From the NCBI RefSeq assembly GCF_039655775.1, contig NZ_JBBYXJ010000001.1:1240001-1304000 (forward strand): a stretch of 64,000 bases of DNA. The letters are read 5' to 3'. How positions within the stretch are numbered: the stretch's first letter is position 1; each line of letters begins with the position of its first letter. The DNA is from Iodidimonas sp. SYSU 1G8 (GTDB taxonomy: Bacteria; Pseudomonadota; Alphaproteobacteria; SMXS01). The position numbers and the translations under genes are program-made. Below are positions 9,689 through 19,989 of this stretch, one piece after another. The notes below the pieces were generated by a model. That model did not search any database and had not been told where the DNA came from. It saw only the letters and a program-made list of their open reading frames with translations.

Positions 9689-9745
9689 CTGCTTTTCCTC
9701 TAGAAACAATTGCGGCGCGCCGCCGCGCGCCGGGTCAGGGCGTGG

Positions 9746-9774
9746 TGTATAGGACAGGCATACCCTGCCGTCAA
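9746..9774 (-). promoter_or_regulatory. sigma-70-type promoter of rpmB
   Basis: Read on the minus strand, TTGACG (9774-9769) is followed by exactly 17 nt and then TATACA (9751-9746). This is the clearest housekeeping promoter in the window and would give a leader of about 50 nt before rpmB. Confidence 0.8.
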
Positions 9775-9796
9775 GCCCGGGAAACCGCTCATTCCG

Positions 9797-10777
9797 CTAT
9801 TCCGCGCCATGCTGGAACCGCTTGAGCAACATGTCGGCGGCCGCGCCCGGAGTCATGCGGCCCTCGGCGACGTCCGCCTCGAGTTTACGCACCCTGGCGG
9901 CGACGTCCGGCTCGGCCTTGAACGCCTCGATCAGCCCTTCGCGAATCTCGTTCCACATCCAGGCGCGGGCCTGTTCGGCCCGGTTCGCGGTCAACTCACC
10001 CGTGTCGAGCATGATGGACTGATAGTTGGTGACCGCATCCCAGACTTCGTCGATGCCCTTGTTGCTGAGGGCCGATGTCAGCAGCACGTGCGGTTTCCAG
10101 TTGGGACTGCGCGGCCGCATCAGGTGCAGCGCGGAGACAAGTTGCGAGCGGGCCAGCTTGGCCGGCTGCTCCAGCGCGCCATCGGCCTTGTTGACCACGA
10201 TCAGGTCCGCGAGTTCCATGATGCCGCGCTTGATGCCCTGCAGATCGTCGCCGCCGCCCGGTGACTGCAACAGAACGAACATATCGACCATGTCGGCCAC
10301 CGCCGTCTCGGACTGGCCAACGCCGACCGTTTCGATCAGCACCACGTCGAAGCCGGCGGCCTCGACCAGCAGCATGGCCTCGCGCGTGCGCCGCGCGACG
10401 CCGCCCAGGGTCGTGCCCGCGGGTGACGGCCGGATGAAGGCATTGGGGTCGCGGGACAGCTCTTCCATCCGGGTCTTGTCACCCAGGATGGAGCCGCCGG
10501 AGCGGGCGGAGGACGGATCGACGGCGAGGACCGCCACCTTGTGGCCCAGGCCGGTGACATGGGTACCCAGCGCCTCGATGAAGGTGGACTTGCCGACACC
10601 CGGAGCGCCGGACAGGCCCAGCCTGATGGCCCTGCCCGTATCGGCCATCACCCCGTCGAGCAGCTTCTGGGCCTGCTGGCGGTGATCGGCACGGGTGGAT
10701 TCGACCAGAGTGATCGCCCGGGCGAGCGCCCGGCGCTCTCCGGCGCGCAGTCTCTCGATCATTTCGTCGGTATGCAT
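9797..10777 (-). CDS. meaB: methylmalonyl-CoA mutase-associated GTPase MeaB
   Basis: 326 residues. Walker A is GAPGVGKST at 57-65, the [20 protein letters not shown] block is highly specific to the MeaB/ArgK family, ETVGVGQSE is the switch region and VNKAD the base-recognition motif. MeaB guards and reloads adenosylcobalamin on methylmalonyl-CoA mutase in propionyl-CoA use. The mutase is not in the window. The gene matches the B12 capacity implied by cobS-cobT and the acyl-CoA catabolic genes upstream on the same strand. Confidence 0.95.
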   Translation of the reverse strand: MHTDEMIERLRAGERRALARAITLVESTRADHRQQAQKLLDGVMADTGRAIRLGLSGAPGVGKSTFIEALGTHVTGLGHKVAVLAVDPSSARSGGSILGDKTRMEELSRDPNAFIRPSPAGTTLGGVARRTREAMLLVEAAGFDVVLIETVGVGQSETAVADMVDMFVLLQSPGGGDDLQGIKRGIMELADLIVVNKADGALEQPAKLARSQLVSALHLMRPRSPNWKPHVLLTSALSNKGIDEVWDAVTNYQSIMLDTGELTANRAEQARAWMWNEIREGLIEAFKAEPDVAARVRKLEADVAEGRMTPGAAADMLLKRFQHGAE

Positions 10778-10851
10778 GGACCGGTGGATGCCATGAAAGA
10801 GCGTGGATGAAAAGGGGGTATGCCGGTGCCATTCGCGAACCAGACACGAAG

Positions 10852-10882
10852 ACGCCGCGACCGGTCCCCCGGATCGCGGCGT
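10852..10882 (-). terminator. candidate terminator after the phosphotransferase gene
   Basis: ACGCCGCGA (10852-10860) pairs with TCGCGGCGT (10874-10882), extended inside by CCGG/CCGG (10861-10864/10869-10872) with one bulged base. It lies 18 nt beyond the stop at 10901. The following minus-strand sequence is only mildly T-rich. Confidence 0.5.
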
Positions 10883-10900
10883 GCTCGGGCTAGTAACAGA

Positions 10901-11977
10901 TCAGTCGGTCGCGCCGGCCTTCTTCGCCTCTTCCCAGCCGGCCTTGGCCAGCGGCGGGACGCGCGCGGCGTTGGCGGCGGCGTTCGGATCGTTGGCCGTG
11001 CCTTCACGGGCGCGCCCGACGATGCCCTGGATGATCGCGCCGATCCGGAACAGGTTGTACGCCTTGTAGAAGGCGACGTTCTCCAGCGGCGGCCGGTTGG
11101 TGCGCTCGCAGTAGCGGGCGATGTAGTCCTCGAACGACGGAATGCCCAGCGCCTCGAGATCGGCGCCCGCCAGATTGGGGCGGCCGCTGTTGGGCTTGGG
11201 GCCATACCAGTTCAGCGTGTTGTAGGTCAGGTCGCCCAGCGGGTGGCCCAGCGTGCTGATCTCCCAGTCCAGCACCGCGAGCACGCGCGGCTCGGTCGGG
11301 TGGAACATGATGTTGTGCGTCGCGTAGTCGCCGTGGACGATGGACGTCTCCTCGCCTTCCGGGATGTTGGCGGGCAGCCATTCCATCAGCTTGTTCATCT
11401 CGGGAATGGTCACGGTCTCGGACGCCACATACTGCTTGGACCAGCGCGAGATCTGGCGCGCGAAATAATTGCCCGGGCGACCGTAATCCTCGAGACCCAG
11501 CGCCGCCGGATCGTAGGAGTGCAGCTTGGCCATGGTCTCGTTCATGGAATCGTACATCTTCGACCGGTCGGACTTGCTGACATCCTGCATGGTCGGATCC
11601 CAGAACACCCGGCCCGGGAGGAAGCTCATGATGTAGAAGGGCGTGCCGGTCACGGTTTCGTCCTCGCACAGCGCATAGGCGCGCGGCACCGGGAAATCCG
11701 TCTGGTTCAGCGCCTTGATCACGCGGAACTCGCGGTCTACGGCATGAGCCGACGGCAACAGCTTCCCCGGCGGCTTGCGGCGCATCACATAAGCGCCCGA
11801 GGGCGATTCCAGCTTGTAGGTCGGGTTGGACTGGCCGCCGGCGAACTGCCCCACGGTCAGCGGACCGCGAAAGCCCTCGACATGCTCCTCCATGTAGCGC
11901 TCGAGCCGCTTGGTATCGAAGCGGTGGCGCTCGGCCACGTCGACGGTTTCACCCTGGGAAACTTTCATCTCAGCCAT
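10901..11977 (-). CDS. phosphotransferase family protein (APH-like, ACAD10-type)
   Basis: 358 residues of aminoglycoside-phosphotransferase-like kinase fold. The Brenner motif HGDYATHN is at 215-222 and the metal-binding DWE at 237-239, within the VLDWEISTLGHPLGDL block typical of the branch that neighbours acyl-CoA dehydrogenase genes. Human ACAD10/11 fuse such a kinase to an acyl-CoA dehydrogenase and phosphorylate 4-hydroxyacyl-CoAs. By analogy this enzyme may process hydroxyacyl-CoAs with the dehydrogenase at 13019. It is 43 nt downstream of the LLM gene on the same strand. Confidence 0.85.
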   Translation of the reverse strand: MAEMKVSQGETVDVAERHRFDTKRLERYMEEHVEGFRGPLTVGQFAGGQSNPTYKLESPSGAYVMRRKPPGKLLPSAHAVDREFRVIKALNQTDFPVPRAYALCEDETVTGTPFYIMSFLPGRVFWDPTMQDVSKSDRSKMYDSMNETMAKLHSYDPAALGLEDYGRPGNYFARQISRWSKQYVASETVTIPEMNKLMEWLPANIPEGEETSIVHGDYATHNIMFHPTEPRVLAVLDWEISTLGHPLGDLTYNTLNWYGPKPNSGRPNLAGADLEALGIPSFEDYIARYCERTNRPPLENVAFYKAYNLFRIGAIIQGIVGRAREGTANDPNAAANAARVPPLAKAGWEEAKKAGATD

Positions 11978-12020
11978 CTGTCTTCCTTAGTCCCGATAAA
12001 TGTCGCGCGCCCGATCTACC

Positions 12021-12929
12021 TCAGGCAAACGCCTCGAACAATTCCTCAGCCGCCTTGACCATGCCGCCCGAAACGGAGGACGGCACCAGGATCGGCGTGG
12101 TGATTCCCGCCTCGCGCCAAGCCTGCACGCCCTCGCGGACTTCGGCGGCGGTGCCGAACAGCGTGACGTCGGCGAGCCAGCGGTCGCCCGCGACATGGGC
12201 GATGGTATCGCCCTTGCCATCGGCCAGCGCCTGTTCGACAGCGGCCATCTCGGCCTCGTAACCGGCGGCCTTCCAGTAGTTGCGGTAGTTCGGCAAGGTC
12301 AGATACATGCGCAGGGTGCGCCGGTGGATTTCCTTGGCCGCTTCCTTGTCGTCCGTGATGACGGTGGGGATCATGACCGCCGTGGTAAAGCCGGCGACGC
12401 GGGCGGATTGCGGAATCTCGGCGATCTGTGTCGGCGTGTAGCTGCGCGCGGCATTGGCCCAGACCGCGCCCTGCGCCACCTCGGCGGCGAGCGCCAGCAT
12501 CTTCGAGCGCAGCGTTGCCAGGATGACCGGCGGCAGCGGTCCCGAATCCTTCTCGGCCGCCCGCATGTCGGCGACGTAGTCACGCATGTCGCTGACCGGC
12601 TGGTTGCGGCCCTCGACACCGTACTGGACGCGCGAGACCTCATGGCTGACGCCAAGGCCCAGGCGGAAGCGGCCGTTGCCGACCTCGTGCAGATAGCCGG
12701 CGATCCGCGCCATCTCGCGCGGGTTGATGTAGTAGATCGGCTGGATCGACGTCGCGACCTCGATGGTCGACGTGGCCTCCAGCACCGACTGGCAGAACTG
12801 CATGGCCGCCGCCAAGCTGGGCACGTAGATGCCCGCGAAGCCACGCTTCTCGGCCTCCTGGCACAGCGCGACCATCTTGCCGCGCCGTCCCGGCGTGGCG
12901 ACAAGGGTGATTGCCGGCATTTGCGTCAT
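12021..12929 (-). CDS. LLM-class (luciferase-like) flavin/F420-dependent oxidoreductase
   Basis: 302 residues with the luciferase-like TIM-barrel pattern: a KRGFAGIYVPSL N-terminal segment, ATSIQPIYYINPREMARIAGYLHEVGNGRFRLGLGVSH in the middle, and a C-terminal VREGVQAWREAGITTPIL helix-strand. Such enzymes use F420H2 or reduced FMN; the cofactor cannot be decided here. It lies between an acyl-CoA dehydrogenase and a phosphotransferase on the same strand, hence a likely role in the same catabolic route. Substrate unknown. Confidence 0.85.
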   Translation of the reverse strand: MTQMPAITLVATPGRRGKMVALCQEAEKRGFAGIYVPSLAAAMQFCQSVLEATSTIEVATSIQPIYYINPREMARIAGYLHEVGNGRFRLGLGVSHEVSRVQYGVEGRNQPVSDMRDYVADMRAAEKDSGPLPPVILATLRSKMLALAAEVAQGAVWANAARSYTPTQIAEIPQSARVAGFTTAVMIPTVITDDKEAAKEIHRRTLRMYLTLPNYRNYWKAAGYEAEMAAVEQALADGKGDTIAHVAGDRWLADVTLFGTAAEVREGVQAWREAGITTPILVPSSVSGGMVKAAEELFEAFA

Positions 12930-12963
12930 CGTGGTTCCCCGTTCTTCGCGTGGCGAATGGAAC

Positions 12964-12999
12964 GGGCCTCACCCACCCTGTCCCGGGTGACCGAGGCCC
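12964..12999 (-). terminator. candidate hairpin between acyl-CoA dehydrogenase and LLM gene
   Basis: GGGCCTC (12964-12970) pairs with GAGGCCC (12993-12999), and ACCC/GGGT (12971-12974/12985-12988) can extend it inward. It sits 20 nt after the stop at 13019. It could terminate or attenuate transcription into the LLM gene. There is no strong T-run. Confidence 0.4.
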
Positions 13000-13018
13000 C
13001 TTCCTTCTTCATTCAGCC

Positions 13019-14311
13019 TCAGACGTGCTCGACTTCCCGCTCGATCACATCGGCGTAGCGGCTGAGCGCCTCGGCACGCTTGGCCGGGATGTGAGCGGTG
13101 GGGAACATGCCGTTGGTGCCGTTGTATTCACGCAGCACCTGGCGCGCCACGGTCACCTTGTGCACCTCGGTCGGGCCATCGGCCAGACCCATGTGGAAGC
13201 TTTCGGTGATGAGATACGAGAACGGCATCTCGCCGGACACGCCGAGGGAGCCGTGCACCTGGAGGGCGCGGGCCGCCACATCGTGCAGGACGCGGGGCAT
13301 CATGGCCTTCACGGCCGAGATGTCCTTGCGGACCTTCATGTAGTCCTTGTAGCGGTCGATCTTCCACGCGGTCTGGAGCACGAGCAGGCGGAAGGTCTGG
13401 ATATCGGTCCACGAGTCCGAGATCTTTTCCTGGACCATCTGCTTGTTGGCCAGCAGTTCGCCCTGCGTCTCGCGCGACAGCACGCGCTCGCACATCATGT
13501 CGAAGGCCAGCTGGGCCTTGCCGATGGTGCGCATGGCGTGATGGATGCGGCCGCCGCCGAGACGGGTCTGCGCCACGGCGAATGCCTTGCCGCGCTCGCC
13601 CAGCAGGTTTTCCTTCGGCACGCGCACGTTCTCGTAGCGGATATAGGCGTGGGTGCCGGTCTCCTCGGCGCCGATGCCCACATTGCGGATGATGTTCACG
13701 CCGGGGGTGTCGGTCGGCACCAGGATCATGGACATGCGCTCATAGGGCTTGGCCTCCGGATCGGTGACGACCATCACGATCAGGAACTCGGCGTAGCGGG
13801 CGTTGGACGAGAACCACTTCTCGCCATTGATCACCCATTCGTTGCCGTCGAGGACCGCGCGGGTCTGGAACACCTTGGGATCGGCGCCGCCCTGCGGCTC
13901 GGTCATGGAGTAGCAGGACACGATGTCGTTGTTCAGCAGCGGCTCGAGATACTTCTTCTTCTGCTCGGGCGTGCCGTAATGGGCCAGGATTTCCGAGTTG
14001 CCTGTGTCCGGCGCCTGGGCGCCGAAGATGATCGGCGCGAATTTGGCGCGACCGAGAATCTCGTTCATCAGCCCCAGCTTCACCTGGCCATAGCCCTGCC
14101 CGCCCAGATCGGCGCCCAGATGGCAGCCCCACAGCTTGCGCTTCTTGACCTCGGCCTGCAGCGGCTTGATCAACTTGTTGCGCAGCGGGTCCTTCATGTC
14201 GTTCGGATGCTTGATCACGTGCTCAAGCGGCTCGATCTCGTTCTTCACGAAATCGGCAATCCAATCCAGTTGCTTCTGGAATTCCGGGTCGGTTTCAAAT
14301 TCCCAAGACAT
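13019..14311 (-). CDS. acyl-CoA dehydrogenase family protein
   Basis: 430 residues from ATG 14311; the 17 upstream codons are Arg/Gly-rich and look non-coding. The N-terminal SWEFETDPEFQKQLDWIADFV, the CYSMTEPQGGADP flavin/substrate loop, EWVINGEKWFSSNARYA and the C-terminal VHGSLGVSGEMPF and DGPTEVHKV motifs are typical of ACAD FAD flavoproteins that put an alpha-beta double bond into acyl-CoA. It belongs to a longer-chain or unusual-substrate branch. A terminator separates it from the upstream Rieske gene, so it starts its own transcript. Confidence 0.93.
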   Translation of the reverse strand: MSWEFETDPEFQKQLDWIADFVKNEIEPLEHVIKHPNDMKDPLRNKLIKPLQAEVKKRKLWGCHLGADLGGQGYGQVKLGLMNEILGRAKFAPIIFGAQAPDTGNSEILAHYGTPEQKKKYLEPLLNNDIVSCYSMTEPQGGADPKVFQTRAVLDGNEWVINGEKWFSSNARYAEFLIVMVVTDPEAKPYERMSMILVPTDTPGVNIIRNVGIGAEETGTHAYIRYENVRVPKENLLGERGKAFAVAQTRLGGGRIHHAMRTIGKAQLAFDMMCERVLSRETQGELLANKQMVQEKISDSWTDIQTFRLLVLQTAWKIDRYKDYMKVRKDISAVKAMMPRVLHDVAARALQVHGSLGVSGEMPFSYLITESFHMGLADGPTEVHKVTVARQVLREYNGTNGMFPTAHIPAKRAEALSRYADVIEREVEHV

Positions 14312-14360
14312 CGCATCATCTCCCTGAGGGCGCCCGCCGATCGGACGCCGCCGTTTCCCC

Positions 14361-14392
14361 AAAAAAGTCGCGCCCGACTTTACGCCGGGCGC
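14361..14392 (-). terminator. intrinsic terminator of the Rieske oxygenase gene
   Basis: On the minus strand a GCGCCCG-loop-CGGGCGC stem (14392-14386 with 14376-14370) is followed closely by six T residues (14366-14361). It lies about 70 nt past the stop at 14463 and 50 nt before the acyl-CoA dehydrogenase start. Confidence 0.75.
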
Positions 14393-14462
14393 GCACTGGA
14401 TGACTAGTGTCCTGTTACTGAACGGTAGCCGCCGCGACGAGACGCGGTCCCGCCGCCGCTAA

Positions 14463-15839
14463 TCAGGCATTCAGGTAGAGGTCGAGCGTCTTGTGAATGC
14501 GGCGCAGGCGAATCTCCTGGTAGTTGCCCAGGGTCTGCGCCCGCTTCTTGCCGGCCTTGAAGCCCTTTTGCTGCATTTCGAGGTTGTTGGTGTCCTGGTC
14601 GTACACATGGCCCAGCCAGGCATCGATGCCGGGCGCATCGGCATAGGAGGTGCCCACATCGACCTTGTAGGGCTCAGGCGCCTCGGGACGCTCCTCGCCC
14701 GGCGCCAGTGGCTGGAGGAACAGCAAGTCGAAGATGGCGCTGTCCACATCCATGCCATTCGGGCGGAAGCGGTAGATCATGGGCAGGGCGATGCCGGGGA
14801 ACAGGAACATATTGGGAAACAGGTGGTATTCGATCGAATCGAGCATTTCGCTGTCCGAGCATTTGGACAGGTCGATGCCGCGCTCGGCGCCGAGCTTGCC
14901 ACGCAGATATTCGGCGGCGAAGGCACGGGCGCGCATCCCGTCGGGCACCTTGGCGCCCTCGGGCATCAGGCGCATCTGTTCCAGGATTTCCTGCTCGGTC
15001 TGCGGCTTGGTCCAGCTGGGGTCCGGATAGCCGAACGTATGCAGGAAGCGGGTGACCCGCTCGCTGAACACATCGTACTGGGCGTTCAGATTGGCCGAGA
15101 TCGGCATGGCCTGCCAGTGAGTCTCGAGGCTGTGATAGGCCTCGACGAAGGCCTCCTGCGCTGCTTTCCAGTTCGCCGGCAGGATCTTCTGCACGTGCAT
15201 GGTGGTGTAGCGCTGGTCCAGCGGCCAGTTGGCGAAGTGCTGCACCAGCGGTCCGAGATACTCCTCGAGCGGCATGGCGTTCTCGTCCATGTTGATGAAG
15301 ATGAAGCCGCCCCAGCGGCCAACCTTCACCTCGGGCAACTTGAATTCCTCGTCGGTCACCTTGGGGAAATCCCAGCGGCAGGGGATTTCCTTCAGCGAGC
15401 CGTCCAGGTTCCAGGTCCAGCCGTGGAAGGGGCAGCGGAAATGCTGGACGCTGCCGGTGCTGTCGGACGGCCGCAGCTGCGTGCCGCGGTGCAGGCAGGA
15501 ATTGTAGAACGCCTTCACCTCGTCCTCGGCCGAGCGGACGACAAGGATGGAGTGATAGCCGACATCATAGGTGTAGTAGTCGCCGACTTCGGGGATGTGT
15601 TCCTCGCGGCAGGCCCACTGCCATACACGCGGCCACAGCTTCTCCATTTCCAGCTTGAAGAAGTCCTGCGAGATGTAGCGTTCGAAGGGAATGTCCTCGT
15701 CGCCCAGGTACTGATAGCTCTCGGCGATCAGCTCGGGCGGTACGTCCCAGCCGTCCGACAGGATAAGCTCTCGCGTGCTCGGCCCGGGACAGCGGGCCTC
15801 ACCGGGCTTCATGGTCGGCTGTGGATCGTAGATGTTCAT
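14463..15839 (-). CDS. Rieske non-heme iron oxygenase, alpha subunit
   Basis: 458 residues. The N-terminal Rieske [2Fe-2S] domain has CLHRG (C115, H117) and CPFHGW (C136, H139). The catalytic domain holds the mononuclear iron histidines H236 and H241 in EAYHSLETHW; the acidic residue three before H236, which links the two centres, is Glu233 rather than Asp. These oxygenases hydroxylate aromatic rings, steroids or alkyl groups using electrons from a separate reductase. No beta subunit, ferredoxin or reductase is adjacent. Substrate unknown. Confidence 0.92.
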   Translation of the reverse strand: MNIYDPQPTMKPGEARCPGPSTRELILSDGWDVPPELIAESYQYLGDEDIPFERYISQDFFKLEMEKLWPRVWQWACREEHIPEVGDYYTYDVGYHSILVVRSAEDEVKAFYNSCLHRGTQLRPSDSTGSVQHFRCPFHGWTWNLDGSLKEIPCRWDFPKVTDEEFKLPEVKVGRWGGFIFINMDENAMPLEEYLGPLVQHFANWPLDQRYTTMHVQKILPANWKAAQEAFVEAYHSLETHWQAMPISANLNAQYDVFSERVTRFLHTFGYPDPSWTKPQTEQEILEQMRLMPEGAKVPDGMRARAFAAEYLRGKLGAERGIDLSKCSDSEMLDSIEYHLFPNMFLFPGIALPMIYRFRPNGMDVDSAIFDLLFLQPLAPGEERPEAPEPYKVDVGTSYADAPGIDAWLGHVYDQDTNNLEMQQKGFKAGKKRAQTLGNYQEIRLRRIHKTLDLYLNA

Positions 15840-15926
15840 GGTTTTCCCCGTTCACTCAGTTTTCCCGGGGCAAAACTAACATAATGGTCAGTCGCGCCCA
15901 AAAGAAAAGGCGCGGATATCCGGGGC

Positions 15927-16295
15927 TCAGTGGGCGCGCCCGGCCACGATGAGGGGCTGCTTGGCACGGAAAGCCTGCATGACGATATCGACGTCGTCGA
16001 AGGCAAGATCGAAATCCTCCATGGTTTCCTGAAGGATGCCGGCCATCTCGACGAAATCCTCCTGAGTGACGTCCAGCGACGCATGGACCCGGTGGAGTTG
16101 TTCGTCGGTAAACGATGGCGGCCCGCCCATCAGCGCGGCGATGAACTGGGCCTGATGATCGATCAGCGGCCCCATCTCCGCCTTCTCGAAGTAAGGGTGG
16201 AGCTGCGCCGAATCGAGGACGCGCTCGTAGAACTCGGCCACGATCTCGCGGACCGTGTCGATGCCCCCATAGCGTTCGAACAGGCTTTCAGCCAT
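15927..16295 (-). CDS. group 1 truncated hemoglobin
   Basis: 122 residues from ATG 16295, preceded by GAGAGGG. The SLFERYGGIDTVREIVAEFYERVL opening is typical; Tyr23 is the expected B10 distal residue and His71 (HRVHASL) the proximal heme ligand, with the FIAALMGGPP turn between. Such globins bind O2 or NO and often serve in NO detoxification or oxygen handling. It lies just upstream of the oxygen-using Rieske gene on the same strand (87 nt), which could be functional or chance. Confidence 0.85.
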   Translation of the reverse strand: MAESLFERYGGIDTVREIVAEFYERVLDSAQLHPYFEKAEMGPLIDHQAQFIAALMGGPPSFTDEQLHRVHASLDVTQEDFVEMAGILQETMEDFDLAFDDVDIVMQAFRAKQPLIVAGRAH

Positions 16296-16396
16296 CGTAC
16301 CCTCTCGTGACTCTCCCTGTTCCGTGCGGGACCGTATACACCGACAGGACGACGACGGGAACCAGGCGTTATGACCCGACACCGCGCGCTAGCACC

Positions 16397-17338
16397 GTGA
16401 GCCCCTTCCCGCTCGGTATCCTGCTGATGATCGGGACCTGCGCCGTATGGGCGCTGGCCTTCGTGGCGCCGCTCGCCTTGCCCCACGCGACCGCCATGGA
16501 GGTGACGCTGGGTCGCACGGTCGCGTATGGCCTGATCTCGCTGATGCTGTTCGACCTGCGCCGGGCGCTGCGCCTGCCGCCGGCGGTGCTGTGGCGCGCG
16601 TTCGTCTACGCCATGACCGGCAACGTGCTGTATTACTTCCTGCTCGTGCTGGGCATGCAATGGGCGGGCGCGGCCATGGGGGTGCTGATCATCGGCATGG
16701 CGCCGGTCACGGTGACCATCGCCGGTCGCCTCCAGCACGGCATGGGCGCGCTGAAGCCGCTCGCCGTTCCGCTGGTCCTGTTCTGCGGGGGCGTCGTGCT
16801 GGCCAATACAGGCGGCACGGACTTCACCGCCGCGTCGTCCGAGCTTGCGCCGCTGGGCATGGCGGCGATCTTCGCGGCGCTGGTGATGTGGACCTGGTAT
16901 GCCATCGTCAACGCCCGTTTCCTGCAGGAGACGCGGCTGGTGACGCCGGGCGAATGGAGTTCGGTGGTCGGGCTGGTATCGTTGGCGGCCGCCCTCATCG
17001 CCCTGCCCATCGCCTGGAGTACCGGGCTGGCGCGCCTGCCGACACAGATCGGCGGCGGCGAGTTGGCCATGCTTGCGCTGTGGAGCGTCCTGCTCGGCGG
17101 CGGCTCGACCTGGCTGGGCACGGTGCTGTTCAACATGGCGTCGAAACTGCTCGACCTGACGATCCTGGGCCAGATGATCATTTTCGAAGCCGTGTTCGGC
17201 ATGATCTATGTCTTCGCCGCCGTGGGCGAGGCGCCGAGCGTGCAGGAGGTCGCCGGGATCGGCGTGGCCCTGTTCGCGGTCTGGCTGTCGATCAGGCGGC
17301 TCTATGGCGGGCGCCCGCCGCCTCAGGGCGCGAGCTAA
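16397..17338 (+). CDS. DMT family transporter (EamA-type)
   Basis: 313 residues from GTG 16397, chosen because it starts directly at the first membrane helix; the ATG at 16307 would add 30 non-hydrophobic residues. About ten hydrophobic helices form two EamA repeats, the second beginning near AAIFAALVMWTWYAIV. It is an inner-membrane exporter or permease of metabolites such as amino acids; the substrate is unknown. Divergent from the hemoglobin gene and overlapping the convergent 17335 gene by 4 nt. Confidence 0.82.
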   Translation: MSPFPLGILLMIGTCAVWALAFVAPLALPHATAMEVTLGRTVAYGLISLMLFDLRRALRLPPAVLWRAFVYAMTGNVLYYFLLVLGMQWAGAAMGVLIIGMAPVTVTIAGRLQHGMGALKPLAVPLVLFCGGVVLANTGGTDFTAASSELAPLGMAAIFAALVMWTWYAIVNARFLQETRLVTPGEWSSVVGLVSLAAALIALPIAWSTGLARLPTQIGGGELAMLALWSVLLGGGSTWLGTVLFNMASKLLDLTILGQMIIFEAVFGMIYVFAAVGEAPSVQEVAGIGVALFAVWLSIRRLYGGRPPPQGAS

Positions 17339-17871
17339 AACCCGTACAACCGCCGGGCATCGGCGAGGGCGTGGGTGCTGATCAGGCCTTCCATCCGGCC
17401 GAACAGGTCGCGGAAGATCAACCTGTTCTTGTCGAAGAAGGCGGGCGTGCGGCTGGCGATGTCGTTCTCGTTGGCCACGGTGAGTTCGCAAAAGTCGCGC
17501 AGCGCCTGGGCGGGCATTTCGATGATCCGGTCGGCGAAGCGGTCGCGGAACTTCACCGGGTCCTCGATGCCGATACGCGGCCACGTGTGGCCCCGGTCGC
17601 AGGAACAATAGAGATAGACCAGCGCCTCGGCCTGCTCGCCGATGATGGCGGCGATCTGGGTGCGCTGGTCGAGCGAGACCATGTTGTCGCCGAAGTGATC
17701 GGTGCCGTAGGCGGCATGAAACAGGGCCGCATCCAGCAGGACGGGCCCAGCGCCCCATGCCGCAAGACGCTCATGGGTGCCGACCAGATGTTCTTCCAGC
17801 GAGCCGTTGATATGGGCGAAATCGCCCGCGCCCAGCCTGGCGAGCGCCTCGAATTTTTCCTGAAGCAGCAT
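17335..17871 (-). CDS. HD-like hypothetical protein (possibly DUF6817)
   Basis: 178 residues. The segment HLVGTHERLAAWGAGPVLLDAALFHAAYGTDHF (about 28-60) has spaced His and Asp residues reminiscent of HD-domain metal sites, and I believe it matches DUF6817, though not with certainty. The C-terminus is helical without clear motifs. It likely binds a metal and may hydrolyse a phospho-substrate, but this is inference. It is monocistronic, overlapping the convergent exporter stop by 4 nt. Confidence 0.6.
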   Translation of the reverse strand: MLLQEKFEALARLGAGDFAHINGSLEEHLVGTHERLAAWGAGPVLLDAALFHAAYGTDHFGDNMVSLDQRTQIAAIIGEQAEALVYLYCSCDRGHTWPRIGIEDPVKFRDRFADRIIEMPAQALRDFCELTVANENDIASRTPAFFDKNRLIFRDLFGRMEGLISTHALADARRLYGF

Positions 17872-17954
17872 GGGCGGACCTCGCGGCTATCGATGCCGAG
17901 AGGTTAGTCCCAACGCTTTACAGGGTCGAGCGCGAACTCCACTTTGCCTCAGCC

Positions 17955-17982
17955 CGTCATTCCCGCCGATGCGGGAATGACG
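17955..17982. repeat. REP-like short palindrome
   Basis: CGTCATTCCCGC (17955-17966) and GCGGGAATGACG (17971-17982) form a perfect 12-bp stem around CGAT. GTCATTCCCGC-type palindromes are a widespread dispersed repeat in proteobacterial intergenic DNA. It sits 12 nt past the typA stop and may stabilise or end that transcript. Only this copy is seen here. Confidence 0.7.
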
Positions 17983-17994
17983 GAAGGCTGGCCT

Positions 17995-19818
<1,824 letters not shown>

Positions 19819-19989
19819 AGGATAGAGTTATCCGAGTTTTGTGAAGGCGCGGTTATATGGACCGAAATTGTCTCGCGCCATAAGCTTTTTTAGGAGGCTG
19901 CCAACAATTTACGCACGATTTGGGTGGCTTCACGCCGCGCGTGATGTTTTTCTGAGCATAATTAACAAACGGGAAGACGGGAGGGGAGC

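Noticed and set aside
16163-17758. 531-codon minus-strand frame across the DMT exporter and hemoglobin
   Set aside because: Covers several well-supported genes in other frames, with Arg/His/Gln-rich sequence typical of a shadow frame.
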